From NCBI RefSeq assembly GCF_014805625.2, contig NW_023998440.1:2268993-2332992 (forward strand): a DNA stretch of 64,000 bases, given 5' to 3'. Both the position numbers and the translations under genes were made by a program. Under the pieces are notes generated by a model that searched no databases, was not told where the DNA came from, and worked only from the letters and a program-made list of their open reading frames with translations. Position 1 is the first letter of the stretch. Every line of letters starts with the position of its first letter. Positions 1 to 11,570 of this stretch are shown piece after piece. This DNA is from Glossina fuscipes. Taxonomy: Eukaryota; Arthropoda; Insecta; Diptera; Glossinidae.

Positions 1-389
1 TTTTTTTGCCAATTGCTAAGGATTTAAATATAAATTGAAGAATTAAGCAGGCGATGTGAATGGCAGATTAGTGCGTATGAGGAAAAGCGTGATTTCATTT
101 AATTTTTCTTACTTTATCGTATAACAAATATAAATAAGAAATTGTAAAGTTTTCATCGCTCCATAAAGTAAGTTGCGAAAAAGTGCTGTTGAAAATATCT
201 AAAACAAGCGAAAACGCTGTAGTGGGCCACCATTAATTAAATACCCTACACCGCGCTGAAGCTACGGCCGAAAAATCGATCCAAGCGAAACCATTTTCAT
301 AAGCGTTCGTCCTTGGCCCAGAACACGTCAAAGTATTCAATTGCATCAAAGTATTTAAGAGTTTCGATCTCGAACCTCGAGTGGAGGTT
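1..389. other. Gene-free A+T-rich DNA
   Basis: No open frame or splice-bounded exon stands out. The right part (from about 240) is somewhat richer in G+C and runs into a family B repeat. Confidence 0.5.
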
Positions 390-520
390 GAAAGGCCCGA
401 CAGACAAGCCTAAACCAATTCATCGATCGGTATAACGACAGGTGAATTCATCTCAAATCCTTTTGGTATTGCACACGTCCGCACAAACTTAATATATCCT
501 GGCACCGTAAGTTATGTAGA
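390..520 (-). repeat. Family B dispersed repeat, minus orientation
   Basis: Holds CGACAGACAAGC, CCAATTCATCGATCGGTATAA and AGGTGAATTCATCTC, the reverse complement of the family B head (GAGATAGACCCACCTTTTATTATACCGATCAATT..TGTCTGTC) seen at 13.86 and 18.0 kb. Ends are approximate; no terminal inverted repeats or coding capacity were seen. Confidence 0.5.
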
Positions 521-3500
521 GAGCAAAAGTGTACCATAAATCCATACCATTCGAATGTTTTAAACGACATGGCGAACCAAACGACCACCTTAGGCTAGCC
601 TTGGATATCCGCGACCGTAAGTAAATGAGCTTTTTGCACAAAAAGAAGACGATTATTCATCAAAACTCCGCTATGGAAGTAAGCCAACGCTTCACGGGCT
701 CCCAGATTGCGTTAACCTTAGCTGACGGAAAATTCCGTAAACCTTCTAAATAAACTCATTTGAAGTGTATTAAATTGCAGCTCTCTCTCTCTGAACCCTT
801 CGGGGCTGTGAAAAAATTTAAGAAGGGGAAGGACGAACTGTGCGTATTTCTTGATGTCAGAGTTGTAAAGCAAGTACTATGCATTCCTTAGCCTTGCAAA
901 GTAATGGAGCAGAAATCATATATCAACCATGTCACATATTGAAATGTGATGTAATTTCATAAGTCAACCAGACACTCTTCCAACCAATAGAATCTGTAAC
1001 TAATGCAAGCGTAAACTGAATTCCAAATACTCTGGCTGTCATAATTTCAATTATATTTTCACTCATCTTGCATTTGCTATTTTTAAGCATCATTTATCAT
1101 ACTTTTATTTTTTTTTTTTTCTGCTTTTGTTAATGACATCTGAAGTAGTGGCAAATACAGTAATCCGGCAGAAAATTTACTACTCTTACAATCGCTATAT
1201 ACCTTACAAACTTGTACACTTTTAAGTGAGTTTATTTAGTTGATAATATCGTAAGTAGTGTTCTCCTGTAATCTATTTTTTCTTTCTTTTGCTCATCTTT
1301 ACTTTTCAAGTTTTTTCACATTGTAATTGAAATGTTATTATTATGGCGAGTTAAGTGCATGCTACGTGAAGTATAAACTTTGCAAAGATATTTCATAGAG
1401 ACGTACGATAGCTTCTCACTCAATATCATACAGAAGCAAAAGCTATTTATAAGATTTAGTTAGTCAGTTATAAGTTGTGACTTAATTGTCAGAAATGCTA
1501 CGTGAAAGAAAAAAGAAAAGAAAACCTAAATCATCTTTCAAATTATAATTGTGTACCACTCAAGCATTATATCAAAATGCAAATTAGGACAAGCATTAAA
1601 GAGATTGAGAGAATCATTTAAAAAAGGGCAAAAGTTTTTGTTGGAACTTGTTGCATTCTCTTAGATAAGTTACTGTTAATTAATTTCGCGTCCACTGTCA
1701 GGTTCAAAATATACATTTATAAAATTACAGATAAGAGAAAAACCTTCAAACCTTTAACAAAAAACTAAAATTATTTCTTTTTCCTTTACACGAATAACAA
1801 CAGCCGGAGTCGTTGACAAAGAAGGAATACATGCGAATGTTAAAAAAATAGATTCACATAAGATGTAGAATCTCAGCTTTACGAACGAAATGAGAACAAA
1901 AAAATGTGTTGTCTTTATAAGTACTTCATAATTGAAATCGAATCAATCTAGTGTTGGGTTTTGACAAGATGTGCGCGAGAAGTTAACACAGGGATAACTG
2001 AATTGTTGCAGCGAAGCGCTAATGCCGACGTCACCATTGTTGATCGTTTGGTGTCGGCTCTTTCTATCATTGTGAAGGAAAATTTGCCGATTATTTATCC
2101 ACGCTGGGCTCAGACCGCTGTAAGACAGATTAGTTTCACCTCACCAATGACAATATGTTGTTGCGACAGCACTCCGGCCTAGTACGAGACGAATCGAAGG
2201 TACGAACCAATAGCACAATACTTGTTCGAGCTAACAGTGATCCGTTGCTATAATTCAATTTAGGACCGGTTGCATCTAACATTTAAAGTGACTTTGAAAA
2301 ATGATGACGTGGGCGTCTGCTATAACCTATAACCCATTTACGGAATTCCATTCAATTCAATTTGAGCAATTTGAAGGAGACAATTGCTTAGATATTTAAA
2401 TCGATTCAAAATCTTAGGGTAATTGTTAACAATGGTGGGGTATTTTTTTCTTGTAAAACTTTTAATATATTTTATCTGACGCTTTGCGCTGCAGAATTTT
2501 TTTATATTGACGGTTCACAGGTTTGGTTTATTTTCCTTTCGAGGTTATGTCACGATATCATTATTTCATTTCGTTTAAAATCTGTCATCTAAATACGGAA
2601 TAATGCAGAAATTTATTTATTTTCGCTCCTAGTTGCGGCAATTTGACGTAAGCTTCAATTTAAAGCAATTAATATTTGTGTTATTTCGTTAAGGGGAAAT
2701 TGTAGCATTTACAAAAAGAAAAAAAGCAAAAAAGAGAATTCGGTGAACAATCTTTTGTCGGTAAAACCCAAGATGCAGTCATTGAAGAGAACGGTGACAT
2801 AATCTCGAAAGTTGTTGCAACTGTCCGATTAGTTTCTGTTGTCGGAAAGTGAAGGTTTTTGTTATCAATTTGAGAAGGCATTACTTGGAGTCCCTTGAGT
2901 CGAACTACTTACGTTATTTGACGTCATTTGAGTACGGAGACAATTATAAAAATCATTTTCAGCGATCAAAGCCCTTTCCCTTTAAATGGCTACGCTAACT
3001 ATCAAAATTGTCCCATCTAACTTATGGTCGACATTATGGAGATGGCATCATTGGATCGCAGTTTTTTGCCAAAATTTGCAATAGACCATAGTCGATGTTT
3101 CCAAGGCCCATTGGGTATCTGTAGAGACCAATGGGCTTAGGAGAATAGGTGTAAAATTTATTCATTGCATCAATCCTCCTCTAAAAAAAAATAATTCGAG
3201 TGTTAACGGTGATTACAATAAACACGATTACGACGGTTCGTCGTTTTTTGTCTTTCTCTTATGACTTACTTACGACTTATGACAAAATTCTCATCCAATT
3301 CTCATCCAGACGCGAGGAATTTTTCGAACTTTGCAAAATTATGAATTTCATCAGTTGTATGTTAAGGGGAGCAATCACATTCGTCTAAAAAGAGCAAACA
3401 AACAATTTAATGTTAAGAAAAACCCTTATGCAACAATTACTATCTATATACTATTTTTAAAAATAATTTTAATTTAGTTTTGGCTTTAAATCTATTATTA

Positions 3501-5773
3501 GTAACAACATTTAAGCTAAATGCACAAGAATCACTCGCGACGACGAATCACTCGCCACGATAGTTATAGAAAAACTAATTACGCTCCCCGTCGGGTTGGG
3601 GGAAAACAACCTGATGTAAAGAGATTTCATATAGATGACATTCTGTGACAAAAAGGAAAAACATATTTTTTTTTGTATTAACGTAGTGAAGATAAGAGTA
3701 AGTTATGCGAAAAGAAACAGAAAAATTAGTCATTTTTTATTTCGTTTTTATCTATACGTAATCAATACCTATGTGTGTACATATATGTTGTTCGAATGCT
3801 TCGGTAAGTTTATAACTGAAATTGCGTTTATATAATCGTTTAATTTAATGATACTCCAGTATATTACATAAAGCATTAACCTACTTTCTCCGTCACTACA
3901 GTTATCGAGGAAAATTTGCGTTGTATTAGCGAGCAAGACATGTTAGTTCGTTCGTTTGTCCTTGCGTTAAACAGAATTAATTTGCCAAATTTATTCAAAA
4001 GAAAATAAATATTAGTTTTTAATTGTGAACATATTTTATATCGAACACAACTTAGAAGACAAAAAATTACTAAAATTTGGAAGAGTTTGAGAAGTTGGTC
4101 CCGCGATATCATCAGTTAGTCAGACTTTAGAGGAAAAAGGAGGAGGAAGAGCGAGAAAATTGACGTATTTTACTGATGATCACAATTCTTGAGACTATTG
4201 TAAACACTCTCTCACCGCCTCAATTCATCGTGAAGATGATCGGATTTGGGTTTTTTTTTGTGCAACTTTAACAGAGACAAAGAGCTCTGTCATAAAACTA
4301 GGTGGTAATCACGTAGCTGAAAGTTAGCTTTCGCTTTGGTATTCAGCTGTTCTTGCGAACGAAGGCTACATTTTTCGTACATAAGTATCCCTCCATTCAT
4401 CAACACCTACATACTTGTATATACATTATAGGGCACTTGACGATATTTGTAAGCTTTCGTTTCGCAAGTTCATTTGCAGTAAGCATTAAATGGCATTCTT
4501 TTATATTTCTATTGATATTTATTGAATTACATTCCAACGATAAATATTCATCGAATTGATAGATATTCATCGAATACAGTAGTCTTTAGAAATGCATTAG
4601 CCTAGTTTCCTCTGTTACATACAAGCAACAGATATCCAATAGAATATATATATATATATATATTCAATGCATACATATATATATGAACATTTCCCCATAC
4701 GTAGTCTCGTAATGCAACTATAAAAACTTTTCCACTTACACCATTTCCCGTCATCACTTAAATAAGGAACTTTTGTTTCTTTCCTATACGTACACGTGTA
4801 GCAGTAATACGATGCGGTTAACCACAATTTTGTTTAAATCCTTGCAAATTGTATAAAGACTTTCATATAGAATTATGTACGCTTTTGTATATGCTTGCTT
4901 ATACAAACATGCATACACAAATAAATGTATCTACGCTTGTGTAAGCAGGCTGCGAGAATACAAACTTGCAAAGTTCTCATTTAATGACATTGTAAGATAA
5001 GAACTTATATAACAATAATATTGGAATTTGTTAAGATTTATATTTGAATAGCAATATTAAATAATATAAACCATAACAAGCTTGATGTATTATTAGTTTC
5101 ATGGCTTGAGGCAAGGCATGAAATAATAAAATAATGTTGGTTGATAACTTTGGCTGATCGTTTGTATTTACAAAGCAACAAACAAAAAAGAGTTCAATTA
5201 CGAGAGATTTTATTATAAGTAGTTGAGGCGTAACCGGAAATTTTGAAACTTTCTCCTAATATTGTGCCGGCATAATCTCATTAAGGGTATTAATGAGTTT
5301 GTGTATAAATTTGTATGACCGTTATACGCACATACATAACGCTGATGATGATTATGATGATGCTTAATGAACACATATTGTATACGTTGATATTGATCTT
5401 ACAGATTAACTAAAGCAACAATGAAATGAATAAACAGTCGATATGTATTAACATTATAATTAAAAGCAATCGATATGATTTTATATTAAATGTTTGCAAT
5501 ATGCTGATAAATATGTAAATCAGGTCAATATGTAATAATAATGCACAGTGGTATTAAAATATCTTCATACAAGTCCAGTTTTGAAAATTTATTCTCCGCC
5601 ATAGCAGAGAAAGTAGAAAACTTGAAACAAAACCGTATTCGTATCATTTTCAGAGTCTGTTAAGAGCTGCTAAGGGATGGAGCCATTAAGCAAAAAACCT
5701 TTTTTTTTTAAATCTTTTTTTCTCGAAATAAGATTTTTAAAACAAGGTGAATGACATAACTCAGTTTCTATTT
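521..5773. other. Gene-poor A+T-rich DNA
   Basis: Apart from one open stretch at 1961-2182 nothing coding is supported. It contains an (AT)n tract at about 4645-4664, several T-runs and scattered GTAAGT-like donors (for example near 609 and 1249) with no convincing partner acceptors. It may be intron or intergenic; the sequence does not decide. Confidence 0.5.
1961..2182 (+). other. Unassigned open stretch of higher G+C
   Basis: A 73-codon open frame with no ATG at its start (first codon TTG), in a patch visibly richer in G+C than its flanks. The product is mixed in composition (not low complexity), and GTAAGA sits inside it at about 2120 as a possible splice donor. No family is recognised. 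It could be a relic of a mobile element, an exon, or chance. Weakly supported. Confidence 0.15.
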
Positions 5774-6120
5774 TTTTATACCCAGAAGCATGCCTACTTG
5801 TCCGTCTCTCCATCTGTGTAATGTCTGTTGTAACCGTTCTCTTAGTCGTAAAAATGAAGCTATCAACTTCGAACTTAGCAGAAACACTGACAGTTCTTGC
5901 ACGCAGTTTGGTATTGAAAGTGGGCCAAATCGATCGAAGCTCACGCTTACAGTAACAAATAAACTGAGAACACCTTTGCTTTTCAAAAGATGTAAACAAT
6001 TTGTTTGAGCTCATTACCCGTCAAGTACAGCAAATAGATGCATAAAAATTTGAGCGTACCGTCTTTGGCTGCTGCTGTACTTCCTGTACAAAAATGGGAA
6101 AAATTGACCAATTGACCTAA
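5774..6120 (+). repeat. Family C dispersed repeat
   Basis: Begins TATACCCAGAAG, then TTGTCCGTCTCTCCATCTGT, AATGTCTGTTGTAA, CGTAAAAATGAAGCTATC and, further on, TTTTCAAAAGA and ACAAAAATGGGAAAAATTGAC. The same blocks occur in the same order at 31.9-32.2 kb, so this is a dispersed repeat of about 350 bp. Open frames within it on both strands are shadows. The TATACCC..GTCCGTCT pattern is shared with common fly intergenic repeats (general knowledge, not searched). Confidence 0.65.
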
Positions 6121-6837
6121 ATTGTAATTCTTTTCCATGCCTTAAAATTATACACAAGTAAGCCTTAAAATCCCGCATGCAAATGTTTTGGCCTGCTTTC
6201 CTCGACGCCGATTGTGTATAGGGGCGGAACAAGATTAAAACGAACGTCGGAGTAATGCGGATGAGAGGATAGTTGACCTTTTTCCTCAATTTTCTCTTTC
6301 ATTTCAAGAAATTTTTAGAAATGCATAGCATATTTTCGAAAAGTGGACTTAATTTTTTTTTATTGACAAAAGAGCGCATTTTTTTGGTGGAAAATTGAAT
6401 ATTTTTATATAAATAGTCGCTAATTGCACCAAAATTAATATATACAAAAAAGCCCACGTCTTTTTCTAGATGTAAGAATGCAGATTAAACGAATTTTTTT
6501 TTTGAATAAGTTTGAACTACGTACCATGGCGCGCCGCAGAATCCGTTAGGTTTATAGTGCCTCGAGAGCAAGACTCTGGTGTTGCCATTTTTTTTTTTTT
6601 TTCAGAAATAATTTTTTTTTTTAATACTCAAATATATGTATGATAACTTTGATAAATTTCATTGTTCTCCTAACTTTCTTAGCATGGATTGTTCATTCGA
6701 ATGGCCGAGGAGAGAAGATATCTTTGGCGCGTGGAAAGTTTTATTACGTAAATTTTATATTCCAGCAGGCACTACGTTCTGTATGGCAGGATAGGCAGAC
6801 AGATAGTTCTACGAATGGCTTCCTTTTCGTGTAACAT
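6121..6837. other. Gene-free DNA with T-runs
   Basis: Contains several T-runs, the longest at 6588-6602, and a short G+C-rich patch at about 6520-6580 just before it. The patch plus T-run could be the tail of an old retroposed sequence, but no head or target duplication was identified. Confidence 0.4.
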
Positions 6838-7045
6838 TCTGATGGTCGGAAAGAAGCAAGCAAAAAGAGAACGAGGTATGTAGCGCCCGCAGCCTAGTGA
6901 ATGTGTGATCAATCTGAAGATGGAACGCCTTTATGGAGTAAGTAGTCACTATAGCTACGACCGACTGTGGTCTACAATCTTGGAATTTAAACCCCTGACC
7001 ACGAATTTAATAGCCGTCACGCTTATCCACTCGAATGTTGGGCGA
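6838..7045 (-). repeat. tRNA-derived SINE, family A
   Basis: Read on the plus strand it has the reversed landmarks of the family: purine-rich block, CCGCAGCCTAGTG, TTTATGGAGTAAGTAGTCACTATAGC, TACGACCG, then a decayed B box (TTTAAACCCC in place of the reverse of GGTTCAAACC) and CGCTTATCCACTCG. The tRNA-like part therefore reads on the minus strand. About ten copies are present in the window. The open frame across it is not a gene. Confidence 0.6.
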
Positions 7046-7139
7046 GTATATCGACCAATGGTATCATATACGGGAAATGCTGCCAACTTCCTAATGAACA
7101 GTCACGGAGTGTTTAGTGTAGAATTCTTATTCGAAGATA

Positions 7140-7215
7140 CTATGATAACTCTACCCTAGTTGAGATTTGAAAACCCGAATACCGACTCGGTGGGTGCGGA
7201 TTTAAACTACTCGCC
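7140..7215 (-). repeat. Partial SINE, family A
   Basis: ACTCTACCCTAGTTGAGATTTG, AAACCCGAATACCGACTCGG and ACTACTCGCC match in order the tRNA-like half of family A. Only this half is recognisable; it lies about 95 bp beyond the previous copy and may be a second, older insertion or a displaced part of it. Confidence 0.45.
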
Positions 7216-9480
7216 TAGAGCTTTGGGTGGATACTGGCATCGTACATTGTCCCGGCAAATTGACTATATTTTCGCTACGGAGTAATGATCACACTCTACC
7301 GCGCTTATCACAAATATAGGAGCAGATGATAGACCGCATTGCAAACCCTGTGAATTAAGAAAATTAATAAACCGAACGTTAACTATGTAAACCCACTGTA
7401 TACATGCTTTTGCATAGCTATCTAAGGCTCCGTACGTGTGCGTGTGTGTGTGTGTAAGTGTGTTGTTTATTTTATTTCGAATTAAAATCTACATTTTATA
7501 ACTTTGACAATTTTTAAATAGAAAAGGGGAAAAATGAAATTGATTACAGTTGATTGTTAATGTGCTTAAACAGCAGTATATTAATATTTAAATACCATTT
7601 TTTCTTTGTTTTATTTAAATTTTTTTAAATAGTTGGCATTGCAAAAATGCGAATGAAAAAATAGCGGCTATGAAGGACAGCTAATGTTAAAAAACTGACA
7701 AACAATCATCACTAATGTGTCAATCAGCGAGTAGAGCGTCTATAATATACAGCTTACCACTGCATATACTATCAATCAAGCGTTTTTTTCCTTCTATTTT
7801 CTGTGGCAACGTCCTTATACTGGTAAGTAAGGCCAAAGATATTAAACGCGTAACGTATATGCGGAATATGCGTACGCCAGTGTATCGTGAATAATGCATA
7901 TTCGATAAGAGCTGGCACGTTTCGCAGACAAGTTCAATTTCAAAATGTCAAAGATGATGACAATGTGTTGACGCTGAAAGGATATTTTACGCCATGATAT
8001 ACCGTGATGTTAGATTTTGCTTGCCTCGAAAGAGAAAAAAAAATAGATCGCCTCTATTATAGCAGCTTGGGATCAAATGAAACAGTGGAGAAATAAATAA
8101 AAAGAAATAGAAAAAAAGCGTTAAAATGTTGTTTAGCTTTTACAATTTCTATGGCAAACAAATACAAATGCATGCATGATTTGAAGTGAAACAGTGATAA
8201 TATCGAAAATGCTACCAATTGTCAACGGTCAGTGGAGGCGAAAGACAAAACAAAGAACGCAAGCGTAATACTTGTTAATTTACAGAACAAGAGAACGGAT
8301 TTACGAACTGTCATTACTGTCATACTTGTTAGGCGTTTTAGTTGCGCTACCATTCTAACTTTGGTGCTTTTATTGCGATTTAATTTAGATATCAAAATCT
8401 AATTCATTAGAAACACTTTTTTCCCCTTATGAAAAGCAACTACAAGTTCAATATATTTAATCATATCAGATGCTTTTATATAAAGAATTGGGGATGAATG
8501 CATGGAAGTAAATATTGTATTTAAGGACGAATAAGTTTCATTTTAAGAAAACCACCATCGTTTAATCGCACAAATGTAACCCTTAGCCATGTCTTGAGCA
8601 ATCACCCTTAGTAAAAAGTTTAGGCATATTATCTGCACAATATCTTGCATGGATATGTCAACATACAGTACGGTGAACGGAATAGCTGTGCTCGCCTTGA
8701 AGTGAATTTTGGATACCCGTCAGCGCAATAAACTCAAAGCTTCTCCTTAATTTCCTAAATCGATCAGCAAGCTTTTAGTGCCGAGGCAGGTTACTCTGAT
8801 AATTATCTATTCGAATTTTCAAAGAGTTTCTCTTCTTTAGTTGTACCTACTAAATGCCTGTATTTAGGCGGCCTCCATTTCACTTCAAACTTCATTGCTG
8901 CCCTGAGAGAGCAAACCTACATCTCGGATTTCTGTTACAATTTATGTAACTCTAAAATTTGCAAAAAGTTATAAAATTTAACGTAGAAGTTGAAGAATGT
9001 GGCTAAATAAAAACGAAACGTTATGCCTAATTAAGTAGATGGATGTTACAAACGGAATGATAAATCTAAAGCATCTCTTTGGTGCGAACGATGCGTGTAA
9101 ATAAAAGATATTCTGCCTTTGGGCTATTGACAGGACTCTATTGCTTCTGATAAGTAGCAGTTTCACTCATGAATATAATTTTTCGCAATCGTTTGATCAG
9201 TGTATTGCTGCTTCTAATATTGCCATCTGGAGTGTCATAATAATTTAACCTACATGGTTTGACTACAAAAAAGTGGAAAGAAAAATCCTTTATGCTTTAT
9301 GTCCTCTTAAAGAATTTCCTTTAAAGTTCCACTGAAATAAATTAAACAAATCGTGTCCTCTTACGGTATTAAAAGAAAAGTGGGTTTCATTTCCACCTTA
9401 AAAAGGCGGCTAAAAAACGCTGAAGCGGCCTTACATACGTTTATACATCTCTTTATGTTTTTTAAAATTTCTTGCATATG
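7216..9480. other. Gene-free A+T-rich DNA
   Basis: Contains a (GT)n microsatellite at about 7436-7455. No coding exon, RNA gene or recognisable transposon was seen. Confidence 0.5.
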
Positions 9481-9626
9481 CAATCAATAATTCACCTTAA
9501 TGACAAAGCCTCTCCGGCAATCCTCACCGCATTCCGTAAACAAGTAACTAAGGCAATCAATAATTCCGCTTAATGACAAAGCCTCTCCGGCAATCCGCAC
9601 CGCATTCCGTAAGCAAGTAACTAAGG
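9481..9626. repeat. 73-bp direct tandem duplication
   Basis: Two adjacent units, 9481-9553 and 9554-9626, differ at only about 4 of 73 positions. Each carries AATGACAAAGCCTCTCCGG and CCGCATTCCGTAA and is richer in G+C than its surroundings. The unit matches no other feature in the window. The near-identity suggests a fairly recent duplication or selection on the unit. Confidence 0.85.
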
Positions 9627-11489
9627 CATACAAATTCTTTATTGAAAAAGACAGTTTTTTAATTTCTTTATGGCCGGTGCAGGCAGTTGCGTGAGTAAAT
9701 TAATATTTAAAATGTCAAAATTTGTGATGATGAATGGTATTTTACCATGTGTACCTGCACTCTTAAACTTCGAAAAGTGGATCAAATTAACAATCAAATT
9801 AACTTTGAAATTTTGCTTTTAATTGTGTGGATAAGGTTTGCACACTTTTTCCTTTTTACTTTTTGTTTTTCTCGCTATGCGTGGTGACTTCCATTTACTT
9901 TTGCTTGAATGCCAAAAGTAGCATTTCACGTATTGTGCGTTTGTGTGCTATTCCTTCCTGTTGCCGAAGTTTGTGTGCTACATATTAATTTTTACAGCCA
10001 ACGGTAAGTTCTTCTTATATTTGAAACTGTAATAGAATGCAGTGAGAGAGTGATGCTGTGAAAAGGAGACGGAGAGTGATTTAGAGAGTTTTAAAGGCTT
10101 AACTCTAATGCTTTATTATTGCTTGCAAGAAAAAAGATGAGCTTCAATTGTCAAAATATTGTGTGGATTGCCTTGGTTCTCTTTGAGTTGTGGTTTCTTC
10201 TTGTTTTTACTCCTCTTTATTTATTCATATATAAGAATTAATATTCTCTTATTTCTTGCATAATCATAGATATCTACGCATACATGAGTAGTCGAGCTAT
10301 TTCGAGGAGAAATATTCTTAATGACAACACCATTAATGAATGTGTTCATACTAAAAATCATATTAAAACTGCAAAATTTTTCATATATAAAAAAAGTAAA
10401 ATGAATTAAAGACAGGAAAATTAGATAGAAAAGATGATGTTAGTAACAAAACATTACCACGGAACCATTGAGCTTGATGGCGAAAATTTTGCACAGTCAG
10501 TAAGTCAACAAAGCAATGTGTTCTCTTTTTCATCTATATGGATTACGGCGACTGTGGTACTATGCTTGTCGTTGTTGCTGGAAATATATATAAAAAATAG
10601 AAAAAAATATGATATCTATAACAAATGCATTGCACTCGTCAACAAAATCCAGGGGATGACTATTTGTCAAGCTTAACGTTTGTTTTGTCATTATTACGCT
10701 TTATGATTTTCATAACAAATGAACATATAAAAGAACAACATGTAATATCCATTAGATTCGCAAGCACCCTCGCTAAAGAAGAGAAACAAAACAAAATATA
10801 ACCACGAAAACTAATCTATACTTTAACAAGAGGTAATGTATTCTGATCTAATTATTAAGTGTGTTCTGATGTTGTTGATAAGTTTTTTTTTTATGAATGT
10901 GAAAAAAAACTTTAAGAACTAACGAAAGTGTCCGAGCTAGTTAACAGGGTATACAGCTTGGAGTTGTAAGAGAGATTGGTCAGGTCGCTGCGACGGGATG
11001 TATCGAAAGAGATCCTGGTTTCTTCGTGCTCGTCCTATTACGCATTAGCACAATGTTTTCGGATTTGGGCCATCGATTTTCCCAAATTTTTGATTTTACG
11101 TGTCCCATTAGTGAGATGGAGTATCTAACCCATGAACAACTTGAAAATATCTCGAGAACTTGAGGTCAATACATTATTTGACTTTATTAAAACTGCTGAA
11201 CTAACCATCTAGTCTAAGTTGATAAAAAGAACCGATAGTCCTAGTTGCTGGTGCTCAACCTATTTTTTGGTCTTCGAATTTATTTCTTTAGTCTAAATGA
11301 ATTGTTATAACAATAGCAACAGCTGTTAAGTCATTTTTTTATGTTCGCCCATAATACTGTCACTGATATTGTGTTCATGAAAAGTAGGTTTAGAAAATGT
11401 ATAGGTTTGTCTATTGTTTGTTCAGCAATGTAATCAAGCAAATGCAATAATGCAAGCCCTTCCTTTCACCATTTATTGTTTTTTAAGGC
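9627..11489. other. Gene-poor DNA with one possible micro-exon
   Basis: TTTACAG, then six bases CCAACG, then GTAAGT (9991-10009) has the form of a six-base exon between consensus splice sites. An 80-codon frame at 10434-10676 is listed separately. Otherwise A+T-rich with no supported gene. Confidence 0.4.
10434..10676 (+). CDS. Doubtful small open frame with one hydrophobic segment
   Basis: An ATG-started 80-codon frame. Around residues 35-53 there is an uncharged run rich in I, V, L and T that would suit one membrane-spanning helix, followed by a basic stretch (KNRKK), a positive-inside arrangement. No signal peptide, promoter, poly(A) signal or known domain was recognised, and a GTAAGT inside the frame (about 10500) could be a donor. 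In DNA this A+T-rich such frames arise by chance, so this is a candidate only. I do not recognise the gene. Confidence 0.15.
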   Translation: MMLVTKHYHGTIELDGENFAQSVSQQSNVFSFSSIWITATVVLCLSLLLEIYIKNRKKYDIYNKCIALVNKIQGMTICQA

Positions 11490-11570
11490 GTTGAGATAGA
11501 GCCAACTTTTATTATACCGATTTAAGCTTGTCAACCGACAGCTTGCCTACAATCAAACCTTCATTCCCCT
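11490..11570 (+). repeat. Family B repeat fragment
   Basis: GTTGAGATAGAGCCAACTTT, TATTATACCGATTTAAGCTTG and TCAACCGACAGCTTGCC are the truncated head of family B. Downstream sequence does not match. Confidence 0.5.
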
